Below, in pieces: positions 36,037 to 46,801 of a stretch of DNA of 64,000 bases (the first letter of the stretch is position 1; each line of letters opens with the position of its first letter). The position numbers were made by a program, and so were the translations under genes. The notes beneath the pieces were generated by a model. That model worked only from the letters and a program-made list of their open reading frames with translations. It searched no databases and was not told the origin of the DNA. The DNA is from Cunninghamia lanceolata (lineage: Eukaryota; Streptophyta; Pinopsida; Cupressales; Cupressaceae): NCBI GenBank assembly GCA_027924645.1, contig BSBN01001750.1, positions 310,001-374,000 of the forward strand, in the 5' to 3' direction.

Positions 36037-37291
36037 TGTTTAGGGTAAAATTGGATTTGTCAATCTTTTGTGGTTTAAATGTTAAAATCCTTCATTCACC
36101 CTAACATTGAAGGATCTAGGGTCGAGTGGTGAGTGGCAAGCACTATCATACCCTAGAGTCACTTGCAAATGAGGGGAAGCTTGGATTAGGGAATTTAATT
36201 ATTAATTTTCCTTCTCTTATGTCCAATTAACCATTAAAACCCTAATTATGCAAATACGGCAACAAATTGACAAAAGACAGAAAAAGCTCATGCAAATGGG
36301 AGTAAAATGACAAATCATAGAATACCTGTTTTCGAGGTTCCAAGGCGGAATAGTCAGGGACACTGGTGCGGATGCCCAAGTCAAAGGTACCTGCTTTTTC
36401 GGGGAATATGGACCTTCTTCCAACACTGATCAGCCCTGTAACTTCTATTTTCCATAAACTATCTGCGGAGGACACTTTTGTGGGTGCCCTAGTCCTGGAA
36501 GTGCACTTTTGTCCAACTTCTCTTCAGATTCTGAATCCTTGATGCCTGCCACTCCTTCCTACAACTCCACTTTTCCCAAATGCAACACCTGTAACCTGCA
36601 ATCACAAGACTTGGTTTGAGGGTTGTGGCATTTAGAGGTTTGCCTCAGTCAAACCCCGGAGGACACTTAAGTCTCTGAACACCATTGTCAGATAAAGAGG
36701 GCATACCCTTGTGAGGCAGAGGCCAAAAACCAAAGGAATCAATAATAAAAACACAATGATATGTCACCTTGTAGTGAATCTTTCATGGAGGAAGATGCTC
36801 TTCATGCCATGAGGAGATTGATGCTCAAATATGCAAATATCAACACACAAAACATACAAGTCTACTCTTGCAACACAATAGAAAGCCTTGCATCACCTTG
36901 AGAACAAAATAGCTTGCTAGTAATCATCTAGTTTACAAATGAATGTCTACATATGTTTATATATGCATCTACAAGCACTTATGCCAAGATTTTAAAAATC
37001 AAACTTTACCGTGTTAGCAAAACAACCTTCTAACGGTCATAAACTGACACCCAGAAATTGGGGCTATCCTAAAATAGGGCAGGACTAGGGTGCGGGTGCC
37101 CAAGTCCTCCCCCCTATTTTAGGCAGGGTACAGCTCAAGGGGTCCTCCTAGATCCTATTTACCATGGGACTTAGGTCTCATTCCATCGGGATGCTAAAAT
37201 ATGAACTAAAATGTCCTAAATGCACTCTAAAGACCCGAGAGCTAAACCTTATGAGGGAAAAGCCCCCAAGGGGACATTTTCTAACGTTACA
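36037..37291 (-). repeat. Element B, 5' LTR
   Basis: TGTTTAGGG...GTTACA, direct repeat of 19299-20546. The minus-strand TGGTGAACCCGTG just outside its left edge (about 36022-36034) is the likely primer-binding site. The inverted repeat recurs at 37067-37124. Confidence 0.88.
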
Positions 37292-38377
37292 TGAAGAATG
37301 GATCCAATCAAACAGAGGATTGCACTCAATTTTTAGGTTAAGATGCCTTTATGAAAGTCTTTTAGCACCAAACCAGCATAAAAATGTGCTTGTATAAACT
37401 TTATCAAATGCTTCTTTCATGAATATTTTCTTCCATGCATCATATCACAAGGAGAAGAAGCATCTTCATGATGAAGAATCACATGCCATATCAAATGATA
37501 AAGGTGTTTACTTCAAAAAAATACACATCACACCTTTCCAAAGACTAGAAATATTCCAAATAAACATAACCACACCTCATTACCAAGTCAAGTAACACTC
37601 AAAGCAGAGGCGTCTTTAGGTAACACTAAGTGAAAAATCAGAAGGAAGTTCAAACTCTCTTTCAAAGAGCAAAAGAGTAAAAAGCGCTAACAAATATGCC
37701 TTATCAAAGTAATAGAAGATTAAAGAAAATTTTGAATAGTCGACTCAAGGATAAGGCGCCTTCACCAAGATTTAAACATCTAAAAAGATCCAAAGCATTT
37801 ACCAAAGTTAGCTTCAAGTTCACCTGTCATGTTGGAGGATGTTGTAAAGTCAGGTTCACCACAAATTTAATCTTCAGTTTAACCAAAGGTTGCATGGTTG
37901 CATAGTTTTAATCAACAGTTGAACTCGCAATTGCATGTTTGCAATTTATATTTAATTGGAGCAGATATTTGTAATAAGTGTGCATGTCACACAAGCAGTA
38001 GTCAACTAGGGTAGTAGTCGAGTTATGTATATTATTTAATCTCATGCTTTTTTTGTAAAGTAGTATAAATAAGTGCTTTTGCACAAGCACAAGGGATGGG
38101 ATTTTGGTGAGATTTTTCTAAGGGATTTCAGGAGAGAGATTTTAGAATTCAACTTCATTGTTAGTCATCTTTTTTCAAAGCTTTCTAGCAATTAGCTTTC
38201 CAATTTTCAGTATTCAAGTGTTCAGTATCCAGTATTGTATTCAATCAGTGAATAAAAGCAATCACAATTCTCATGCCTCTACTTGCTTAAATTATTATTT
38301 GTCCACTATTAACCTGATCATGTTATTATTTTGTTCATTTAATGGATTTCAATATGCCTATTTTGCTTCCAAGTATC
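37292..38377 (+). repeat. Element C, 3' LTR, part 2
   Basis: Resumes the LTR of C at tgaagaatgg (compare 13070 on) and stops at gcttccaagtatc, where F begins. gtatc (38373-38377) is the left copy of the F duplication. Confidence 0.88.
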
Positions 38378-40080
38378 TGTTGGTTTTTTCCCAGACTGGA
38401 TGCTTAGTCCCAGATTTCCCTACAAGGTAGCCATCAATGATCAACAGGATCTCTGGGCCAGGGGCCAACAGTGTAGGAGATAGACTCTATATTTTATCTC
38501 CTCTTCTTCTTCAGGCTCTGCAAAACCTAGGGGGTATTCCCTACTCAACATCCATGATAATGCGCATACTAAGGCTGGGATGCGGACAGAAAGCAGATGA
38601 GTCCTCCTGTAAGTAGACCAAAACTAAAAGATAAGAACAAAGGGGCTAGCTTTGGGCCTATTTGCAGTTGTAGACAGAGGACTGAGGATCCTAAAACTAA
38701 TTCTAATGTCCTAATGGTTGTTTTAGAGTTTGATTTTGATTTTATGTTTGGATGCAAAGCTAGACATGGTTATAACACAAACACAAAGCAAGATTGGTGC
38801 CTATCCAGGGCCTGGAGTCAGTAGACATACACCTGTGAATGATATGCATGAACAACTAAAACTGGATTTCAGGGGGACACATATGATACCCGCCTTACAG
38901 ATATCTCCCAATACAAAGTGTTAATCTATCTATACTTATGGCATCCCTACTACAGTATACCCTTCCCAATGTTCAATCTGAAAACAGTTTAATCTACCTT
39001 TGAGCAGAAGTTAAGAGATCAGACATTCAACACAGGAATTCTATGTTCTAGAGTTTTAAACATTCCTTGAATACTCAGACTCAGAAGAAAGATACATGCA
39101 ATAATGGAGACAGAATTAACAAAACACATGCTAACATAGCATTACTCATATAGGATAAACCATGAAATCAGTGGATTCATGCAAAAACATACCACAGAAG
39201 ATACATAAACTCACAAGTTTTTTGCTGTATAGAGCAACCAAAAAACCAATTGTATTGTATTACAGAGCCAGATATTCAACTTTCAACAACCATAAAATGA
39301 GTAACACTTCCTGCTTATAAAAGCCAGAGAAGCATACTCCGCATTAATTACATGGTTTTGACAAAAAAAATCTTCATAAACAAGGTCGCACACATACCAA
39401 GTGTCGAGCGCCTTTTGCCGTGCTCGACACACAAGCCTTCGCCCGAGAGCCCATTGCCAAGACTAACACCGTCAGCCCGACCCAAAAATCTCTCACCGAC
39501 CTCAGAAGTCTCCCCGACCGCTACATTACAATCCCCTGTCGGTAAGAGCAACACTATCGGCCAACCTGAAAATCCTCCTGCCGACACCCTTCTCACCGAC
39601 GAAGCCTCCGCACTCCCTTGTCGGCCAGACACCAACCATCGACGAACCTCTCACCAACTTGCCCGATAGTCAATGTCACCCCGATGGTCACCTTCCTACC
39701 TTCGTCAGTAAGACCCACACCATCGGCAAACCTCATACACGTCTGCCCGACATAGAGAGTCGCCCCGATGCCCAACTTCATCCGCCAAACATAGACTATC
39801 GGAGCGACTGAAAACTCCTTCGCCGATCACCAAGTCACTCCGATGGTCACCTTCCTGAAAACCTCAACCCAAACAACACGTCGGCGTGACCAAAACCATC
39901 AGCCCAACAAAAAGCTTCCCCATCGATCATACCACGTTACGCCGATGGCACACCACTACCACCAACCTGATCGCCAAGAAACCTGCAAGGTCATGCCGAT
40001 GGGCAAGAAGATATAGGGTTCAAATGAAGAAACCCTCTAGACATGAAAAACCAACCTCCAGGTCAAAATGAGCACCAACA
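38378..40080 (-). repeat. Element F, 3' LTR (1703 bp, lacks about 0.3 kb)
   Basis: Near-identical to 46802-48803 except for a missing block between about 39370 and 39380 that corresponds to about 47797-48100. In the first kilobase I count about ten base differences, mostly transitions. Its right third (39470-40010) is GC-rich with many ccgatg/catcgg words. No clear polypurine tract lies at 40081 on; the purine-rich strand there is the wrong one. Confidence 0.9.
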
Positions 40081-40228
40081 CTGGCTCCGAAGGGGGACGT
40101 GCAGGTGAAAACCTGCAGCGAGAACCAGATCTCCGAGCGGACCAGGCAAAAACCAAAAAGGCACGAACATGTACAAGACATTTACAATATATACATATTT
40201 TTTACACATGTGCACAGAGACAAGTCAT

Positions 40229-40579
40229 CTATGCAAAATAGAACTTAAGGAATTGGCCATGCACAGGCAATTCCAAAAATTCACCATCTAGGGCCTAGAG
40301 GAAATAAGAGTCCTCCCCATGAGTACTACAGATCTGATATGGGCCCATCCATAAGGGTTCGAATTTACCATGTTTACCCTTGTCTAGATCTTTTGCATTC
40401 CATACAAGCACCAGATCATTGACCTAAAACTTCCTTTCTGTAGCTCTCCTATCAAACAGATATTTCACATCTTGTTGTCTCTTGAGATTGATCTGGTGTG
40501 CTTTCCTTCTGTTCTCATCCAGTGCAACCAGCTGGTTCACTCTTTCTGTCATGGAGTCTTCAATCTCCTCATCATTATC
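40229..40579 (-). pseudogene. Element F integrase C-terminal part
   Basis: In-frame continuation past the TAA at 40580: a basic helical region (NLKRQQDVKYLFDRRATERK) followed by VNDLVLVWNAKDLDKGKHGK and FEPLWMGPY, the usual SH3-like end of gypsy integrases. TAG codons lie at 40424 and 40295 where Gln fits. The frame ends at TAG 40229. It would bind DNA during integration. Confidence 0.75.
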
Positions 40580-41490
40580 TTAGATAAATTTGTAAACTGG
40601 CAAGAGATTGCCTATAGGCAATCTGGCTGATGCACCATATACCAGCTCAAAGGGTGACATCCCAATAGCCTTTTTTACTGTCACCCTGTCAGCCCATATT
40701 GCTAACTTTAATTTTGAGTCCCAAGCTCTCTTGTTCTTGTCTAGTATCCTCTTGATAATTTTCATGATGCTTTTATTGCTTGATTCTGTTTGACCATTTC
40801 CTTGTGGGTGGTATGGTGATGCATATGATAGATTTATCCCATATTTGTTGCAAAAATCAACAAATTCACCTGATCTGAAACACATGGCATTATCAGTGAC
40901 TATCTTGAATGGTACTCCAAACCTGATGATAACATTTTCCAGTATGAAATCCATCACCACCTTACTTGTATCTCTCTTAGTTGGAATGGCCTCAATCTAT
41001 TTGGTAAAGTAATCAGTTGCCACCAAAATCCAACTGTGTCCCCCACTTGACTTGTCTGCAATTTCCCCTATGAAGTCAATTCCCCATTGCTGAAATGGAG
41101 CATCCACAGTTACAGTTCTGAGGGGTAGAGCACCATCATATCTCAATTTTCCTGAGAATCTCTGGCAAGGGTCACACTTCCTCACTAACCTTTGTGCATC
41201 TGAAAAGAGAGTGGGCCACCAATATCCTGCTCTGAGAATTTTATGGGTTGTTGTTTGGGCAGTATAATGTCCACCACACAATCCTTTATGCATGTCATTC
41301 AAAACATTGTTAGCTACATCTTCATCCACACATCTCAGCAGCACACCATCAGGGTTTTTCCAGTATAGCTCACCTTGAACAATAACATACCTGATTGCAT
41401 GTAACTTTAAAGTCCTCTTTTGACTGTCACTGAAATGGGAAGGACAATTCAGATTTTGCAAGTAGTATATAATGTCCTTGTACCATTCAG
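40580..41490 (-). pseudogene. Element F integrase, zinc and catalytic domains, one stop
   Basis: Zinc-binding HHCC: MHKGLCGGHY and RKCDPCQRF. The catalytic triad is present: Asp in QWGIDFIGEI, Asp in IVTDNAMCF and Glu in YHPQGNGQTESSN. A TAG at 40997-40999 follows DYFTK, where related elements have Trp (TGG to TAG). The stop lies between the first and second catalytic Asp, so this copy cannot make an intact integrase without readthrough. The enzyme would insert element DNA, giving the 5-bp duplications seen here. Confidence 0.88.
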
Positions 41491-41563
41491 ATCTTGATAC
41501 ATTTACATTCTCATTTTGGACTACATTAACTTGGCATGCTTCCAAGTTTGACTGTGCCATCAT

Positions 41564-41953
41564 CTTGGCTAATCCTTGTCCTCTTACCAACTTGGTAATT
41601 TGTATTTCTATGTTGAACTCCTGCAGTTTGTTTATCCATCTACACCTTCTTCCAGTCACCTCCTGTTGAGTGAATATGTCTTTGACTGCTGCATGGGGTA
41701 CATATGCAATTATATGTGATCCTACCAGGTATGGTCTGAAACTTTTGATGGCTTTGACTAGTGCATATGCCTGTTTTTCCATAATATCATACTTCAACTC
41801 AGAAGCCTGCAAGAACATACTGAAGAAAGCTATGGGTTGTTCAAATCCATCTTCATTTTTCTGTAGCAAACATGCAGCAACAATGTGAAAGGAAGCAAAT
41901 GAAAATAACTGGAACGGCCTAGAGAAATCAGGAGATTTAAGAACAGGGGCCAT
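41564..41953 (-). pseudogene. Element F second RNase H-like domain, catalytic residues replaced
   Basis: In the place after reverse transcriptase where gypsy elements carry their own RNase H, the fold is recognisable (FQLFSFASFHIVAACLLQK, EQPIAFFSMFLQASELKY, EKQAYALVKAIKSFRPYL). The acidic positions are altered: LYTDAS-like reads LFSFAS, EKEAL-like reads EKQAY, and TDHKAL-like reads VPHAAV. A structural role as a connection domain, as in retroviruses, is likely. It follows the in-frame TAG at 41975. Confidence 0.8.
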
Positions 41954-41974
41954 TTTGATTGCCTCTTTGATACT

Positions 41975-42895
41975 CTAAAATGATTCAATTGCTTCACTTT
42001 CCCAGTGAACAGTTGCATCCTTCTTCATCATCCTGGAAATGTTCCTTGTGGTTTCTGCAAAGTTGGGAACAAATCTCCTAACAAAATTTATCTGTCCAAA
42101 GAAGGACTGAACTCCTTTTATAGTCTTTGGCATTTGAATTCTGTCAATAGCAGCCACTCTCTCTGGATCTATCCTAACTCCATCCTTGGAAACAATGTGC
42201 CCTAGGAGTTTTCCTTCAACCACCCCAAAAGCACACTTCTTTGGGTTGAGAGAAATGCCATACTCTAGTGCTCTAATGAAAATCTGCTCCAAGTGCATAC
42301 AATACTGCTCTTCCTTCTTTGAATATGCAGTCAAATCATCCTGATATACAGCCAGGATTGAATCAATCAACCCTGCAAAAGCAACATCCATTGCTCTTTG
42401 AAATGTAGCACCTGCATTTGTTAGTCCAAATGGCATTCTAACATATACATAAGTTCCCCATGGAGTGGTGAAGGCAGTCTTATATTGTTCTGATTCCTTT
42501 ACCTTCACCTGATCATAACCTGAAAATCCATCCATCATGGACAAGAGTTCACAACCAGTCACTCTCTGCAACATAGCTTCCATATTAGGCAGTGGATAGT
42601 TATCCTTTAAAGAGGATACATTTAAGTTCCTGAAGTCAACACAAAGCCTAATATCACCATTCTTTTTTCTGACTGGGACAAGGTTAGACACCCAAGTTGA
42701 ATGTCTGATTGGCAGAATTATTCCAGCCTCCCTAAGCTTTTTGAGTTCTTCTTGCATCTTTGGAGCTAAGGTAGGATTAATAGGTCTTTGCCTTTGTCTA
42801 AATGGCTTAGCTCCCGGTTTCAATGGGATCTCATGCTGGAATAAATCTTCCCTATAGGCTTTTAGGTCCTCATATGACCAAGCAAAAACATATTT
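41975..42895 (-). CDS. Element F reverse transcriptase
   Basis: Residues about 805-1109 of the frame opening at 45304. Motifs in order: PINPTLAPKMQEELKKLREA, VPVRKKNGDIRLCVDFRNLN, SMMDGFSGYDQV (first catalytic Asp), MPFGLTNAGATFQRAMD, VYQDDLTAYSK (the Asp pair; the usual residue before DD is Ile or Val, here Gln), GHIVSKDGV. All three catalytic Asp are present. It would copy element RNA to DNA. The TAG at 41975-41977 ends the reading just past the thumb (AIESF*). Confidence 0.93.
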   Translation of the reverse strand, partial: KYVFAWSYEDLKAYREDLFQHEIPLKPGAKPFRQRQRPINPTLAPKMQEELKKLREAGIILPIRHSTWVSNLVPVRKKNGDIRLCVDFRNLNVSSLKDNYPLPNMEAMLQRVTGCELLSMMDGFSGYDQVKVKESEQYKTAFTTPWGTYVYVRMPFGLTNAGATFQRAMDVAFAGLIDSILAVYQDDLTAYSKKEEQYCMHLEQIFIRALEYGISLNPKKCAFGVVEGKLLGHIVSKDGVRIDPERVAAIDRIQMPKTIKGVQSFFGQINFVRRFVPNFAETTRNISRMMKKDATVHWESEAIESF

Positions 42896-43333
42896 ATACC
42901 TTTTCAGTAATGCAATCAGCATACTCTTGATGTGTGGTTTGAGCTGCTTACCAATATATACTTTCTTGGGGGTCTGAGATGTTCCCAAATTTATCTCTTC
43001 TAAATCCTCCTTGTTTGTAGGAGAAGTCTTTGTGACCAATTGGTCTCTACTGTCAAAAGCTCTTTCCAAAGCTACTAACCCTCTAGGGATTTTATTAGTC
43101 TTCAACTGAATTATCTCTTTCCCCACAAGAGTTTCTTTTCCATCTATGTTTTCTACAAAAGCTTGGAAATCAATTTCTTGATTCTCATATTCATCTATGC
43201 AGTGCAAAAATTTTAACAAGTCCCTATCATCATTAAACACTTGCCAACTGCATATGTTCTCTGGTACTGCAGGCCTGATTTTAACTTCTACATTTGTAAC
43301 ATCTGACAGAGTGATGTCATCTGGCCTTATTGC

Positions 43334-43708
43334 AACATTAGCTAAGAAATCGGCCATGACATTCTTGGATCTCTCTACCCAGCCTATTGAAAATGCATCA
43401 AATAGTTCAATGGTATCCCAAACAGCATGCTTGTATTGTTTCAATCTTTTATTTTTTGAAGCATACCTATCTCTAATTTGGGATACAATCAGCTCAGAAT
43501 CACCAAATACTCTTAGCATTTTGATTCCATGTTTGAGGGCTATATTTAGGCCTAAGAGTAAAGCCTCATATTCTGCAATGTTGTTTGTGCAAACAAATCT
43601 CAGCAAGAAAGAAAATTTGAGGAGCTTACCATTTGGAGACAAGAAAACAACTCCAGCTCCAGAGCCTTCTTTTGCACAAGCTCCATCAAAATACATGGTC
43701 CATAAACC
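43334..43708 (-). CDS. Element F RNase H between protease and reverse transcriptase (archaeal-like type)
   Basis: Residues 533-657 of the frame from 45304: GLWTMYFDGACAKEGSGAG, NNIAEYEALLLGLNIALKHG, MLRVFGDSELIVSQI, ERSKNVMADFLANVA. Four acidic residues stand at the usual places (Asp540, Glu578 with Glu580 nearby, Asp602, Asp652). The MYFDGA..GAG and IAEYEAL pattern is that of the archaeal-like RNase H known from Tat/Ogre elements and plant L1 LINEs. In the Tat/Ogre elements I know best this domain lies after the native RNase H; here it precedes reverse transcriptase. It would degrade RNA in the RNA-DNA hybrid. Confidence 0.88.
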
Positions 43709-43894
43709 TTGCTGGTCCAGCTCTTTAATGCAGACATTTTTCTCTTTATCTTCCTCATCATCTGAGACAACCTTGAAGTTATCACAGTCAGTGTTTACAA
43801 AGCATATATGTTCCTCAGCTTCTTGGTCTTCCACTGTCTCTGATGATCTTTGTTCTCTGATTAGCTTAACATCCCTGCCATTCATTGGAATCAT

Positions 43895-44290
43895 GGCATA
43901 TGACAAGTCCAGCTGCATACTTCCACCAATTAGTGCTACCCATCTTCTTGACAGCAACATACCATACTGTGGCTTGATGTCGACCACCGTTATATTCATT
44001 TTATATCTTTTTTCAGGAAATGCTGCCAGTTTGAAATCTACATCCTTCATGATTCCAATAACTGGTACCTCTCTGGCATCCATAGCATAACATTTTCCAC
44101 ATGCCTTGTCAATTTTCAACCCAGCTTGTTGCATGATGGCCAAAGGCATGACATTTGTAGATGCTCGAGAATCAAGCATACAATTTCTGATTATTTTTCT
44201 ATTTATAACCAGGGATACATAAAATGGTTCCACTTGTGAAGGACACTTTGTCATAGTCACTCCTAAATAAACCTCAAGAGCCTCATCTTC
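43895..44290 (-). CDS. Element F aspartic protease
   Basis: Residues about 340-470 of the frame. The active site reads CMLDSRASTNVMPLAIMQQ, where the family has DSGAS; the Gly to Arg change (GGA to CGA or AGA type) probably damages the enzyme. The later KPQYGMLLSRRWVALIGG matches the second conserved block, where ILLGRPW is usual. It would cleave the polyprotein. Confidence 0.8.
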
Positions 44291-45403
44291 TTCATTACAC
44301 ATGACATGTTTGTCACCCTGGATCTGAACATTTTGTTTGGCTTGAAAAGGCACCCCTGAAATTAGGGATACTGTCCTATTCTTGATCTCTTCAACCTTCA
44401 TCAGTTCCAAAAGTGGAACAGAGAGTTTTACGTGGGAGAGGACTTGAGCTATATCAAATGGAGCATAATTTTGTATAACAGTTGTAGCTTGCTCCACAAT
44501 CTTGTTTTTATCCTGAACTGATTTAGCTTTTACTTTCATAGTTCCCTGATCATCATTCTTGTCTTGGGAACCTTTGCTTTGATCTTCAGCTTGGGGGATT
44601 ATATTTTCTGGTCCTTGAGATTCATGACCTATTCTTTGTCTAAAATTCTGTTTATTATTAACCCACTGCCTCTTTTGTGGTTCAATCCCCCTATGACCAT
44701 GTAGTGGCTGACCTGCAGAAATACCTTCTGGCTGATGTGGGCTGCTTACTTGATTTTTACCTCTGAGATTGTAGTTGCTTTTGACTTGAGCAACTGCTGC
44801 AGCTGTGAAGGCCCTAATTTCCTCATCAGAAGGTCGTTGTAAGTTACTCAGAAAATTGTGTGAGCTCTGAGCATACACATAACTTTCTTCATTACCTTCA
44901 TCATAAGAGTCCTGTTGACAGGCCTGAATTCCATCATCTGTACTCTCATCAGCACTATAAATGGGGTACCCATTGTTTATGGACATCATATTAACATCAT
45001 CATCTTGCACATAGTGTGGCTCATTGCATTCATTACAAGATGCAGCATTATCATACATGGATTGAGCAATCATACACTGTGACTGTGAATATGGCATCTG
45101 ACAAATTATACACCATGGAGTATCATCAACAATATTTATAGCTTTCTTTAGAGGATCAGGAGTTTCTTTGACATGTTGAGCTCTGTGATTTGTGTTGTTG
45201 TGTGGGAACATAGGCTTACCATTATGCCAATTGGTATTATAAGGCATACCATGCAATGATGGCCTCTTTTCCTGCTTTTGATAGACTTGCCTATCAGGAC
45301 CCATCCCTTTTTCACTTCTAGCTAGTCTGTAACTTAGGTCCTTAACAACATTTGCTAATTTGTCTATCTTATCTTCAGGGGCAGATGCATTACCTTGAGT
45401 GTT
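44291..45403 (-). CDS. Element F Gag tail and linker with CX2C motifs
   Basis: Frame from the TAG at 45404 to the protease. Coding continues without a start codon (ANVVKDLSYRLARSEKG) to Met at 45304. It contains WCIICQMPYSQSQC and SCNECNEPHY, a spaced Cys-rich pair that may replace the simple zinc knuckle, an acidic stretch (DESTDDGIQ), then SDEEIRAFTAAAVAQVKSNY and NLRGK. Function beyond linking Gag and protease is unknown. Confidence 0.65.
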
Positions 45404-46684
45404 CTAAGGCTTGTTTGGATTCTGCAGAATTTTCACATCATCCCTTCTGTTTGTCTTGCCTGATGCTTTCCTGTTGTTTTCAATATTCACTGCAATTCTA
45501 AAAGCATCCCTGATAGTAGCAGGACTTTTATCTCTTAATCCATATGCAGTTTTTGCATCAAAGGCATTGATATACAATATTATGCACATAGGCTCATTTG
45601 GCCTCATGTGATGTGGCAATTTGTTTAACACTTTAGTAAATCTTGCATTAAAATCTGCAACCTGCTCATTTGACCCTTTAGTGATACTGGTAAACTCATT
45701 TACAAAAAAGCTAGGGTCAGTTTTGTTACCATATTGCTCCTTGAACATCCTTTTAAAATCATCCCATGATGAAATACTCCGGTCAGGCAGATTCTTGTAC
45801 CATTCTCTTGCCTCATCTACTAAAGATTGCATGAATGACTTCATGAAAACATCCTCATGTTCAACCTCAAAGTTATCCATGACATTTTGAAAAGCTTTTA
45901 GATGATCTTCTCCTGACACTGTGTTGTTTCCTGAAAATTTAGGCACTTGCAACCTTAGATGCTTGTCAATGGGATTAGGATACCCAGGAATACCATCAAA
46001 CACCAACTGTCTGAATCTATCTAGCTGCATGGGCTGTCTATCAAACTGATTAACATTGATGTTTCTATTTGCATTCTGGTTTCTTACATTGTTCAATGGT
46101 ATTCTAGCATCATTCACATTTTGTCTTTGATCATTATGTTGATATTGCACTTCATTTCTCTGTTGATGTCTCTGCACATTTGCATTCTGAAGGGTAGGAA
46201 TTGAATTATTTTGGGCAGTCCTTAAAGCTTGCACTTTCTGCCTCATGTCATCTCTGATTTTCATGGCTTGCAGATACTCTAATTCTGCTCTCAAATTTCT
46301 GATTTCTTCAGCTAACTGTTCTTCCTTAGGCATGGAGGTAGACGGTCTCATACCATTCTGGTCATCATCTTCATCATCCCTCAGAGACTCTGCCTCTTCA
46401 AACCTTTCACTAGGGTCTAGAAATGGGCATTCTTGGAACACTTCTGACCTCATTCTCATGCTACCACCCTGTTGCCTCTCATATGCACCCTGAACATCAG
46501 CTTCTGCATTTGAAAAATAAGGTATTGTCTTGTCTGAAGACCTTGGATTATCTTGCGTATCATCACTTTTTCTGGGGGAACCCTCATGACTGACTGAGAC
46601 AGCTCCCTTTCTTCTATACATCATTCTTCTTGTTACTGGTAACTCTTCAAATAAAGGATTTTGTTGGGATCTTCTCCCCTGCAT
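45404..46684 (-). CDS. Element F Gag
   Basis: ATG at 46684, about 95 bases after the primer site. The N-terminal 215 residues are polar with a Glu/Arg helix (EIRNLRAELEYLQAMKIRD). The capsid-like Retrotrans_gag core is at residues about 240-400: HLRLQVPKFSGNNTVSGEDH, WYKNLPDRSISSWDDFKRMF, DPSFFVNEFTSITKGSNEQV, NARFTKVLNKLPHHM, IRDAFRIAVNIENN. The TAG at 45404-45406 (NPNKP*NTQGN) is in the same frame as pol; it could be a gag-pol boundary or a decayed CAG. Confidence 0.9.
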   Translation of the reverse strand: MQGRRSQQNPLFEELPVTRRMMYRRKGAVSVSHEGSPRKSDDTQDNPRSSDKTIPYFSNAEADVQGAYERQQGGSMRMRSEVFQECPFLDPSERFEEAESLRDDEDDDQNGMRPSTSMPKEEQLAEEIRNLRAELEYLQAMKIRDDMRQKVQALRTAQNNSIPTLQNANVQRHQQRNEVQYQHNDQRQNVNDARIPLNNVRNQNANRNINVNQFDRQPMQLDRFRQLVFDGIPGYPNPIDKHLRLQVPKFSGNNTVSGEDHLKAFQNVMDNFEVEHEDVFMKSFMQSLVDEAREWYKNLPDRSISSWDDFKRMFKEQYGNKTDPSFFVNEFTSITKGSNEQVADFNARFTKVLNKLPHHMRPNEPMCIILYINAFDAKTAYGLRDKSPATIRDAFRIAVNIENNRKASGKTNRRDDVKILQNPNKP

Positions 46685-46777
46685 ATAAATTTTACTTTGA
46701 CCGGTTAGGAGATTACTTCGGAGTCGCCACCTATTACTAGGAACTGTTTTCTTTTTGTAAACCAGGGTTCTTTCACA

Positions 46778-46796
46778 ATCCCCAGCGGAGTCGCCA
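46778..46796 (-). other. Element F primer-binding site
   Basis: The minus strand reads TGGCGACTCCGCTGGGGAT, five bases inside the 5' LTR. The same type and spacer occur in elements C and G, marking them as one broad Tat/Ogre-like group. Confidence 0.88.
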
Positions 46797-46801
46797 ATTT
46801 T

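Larger units (their letters stand above)
19299..37291 (-). mobile_element. Element B: Tat-like LTR retrotransposon with gag, hosting D and E
   Basis: The LTRs are 19299-20546 and 36037-37291, bounded by T(G/A)TTTAGGG and GTTACA. The target duplication tgaag (19294-19298 and 37292-37296) is perfect. After removing D and E the element is about 8.0 kb. It reads on the minus strand: leader to the right, gag in the middle (32155-30129), long non-coding 3' part to the left. No polymerase domains are visible. Element A is a shorter relative. Confidence 0.88.

Noticed and set aside
39348..40071. Overlapping open frames on both strands, repeated at 48068-48794
   Set aside because: They are in the GC-rich U3 part of the F LTRs. 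Frames open on both strands reflect base composition, and no domain is present.
45404..45406. Programmed readthrough or code change making TAG read as Gln
   Set aside because: TAG also appears inside catalytic domains (integrase, before FVDD in the LINE) in unrelated elements, and the bases after the F TAG do not match the known CARYYA readthrough context. Decay of CAG is simpler.
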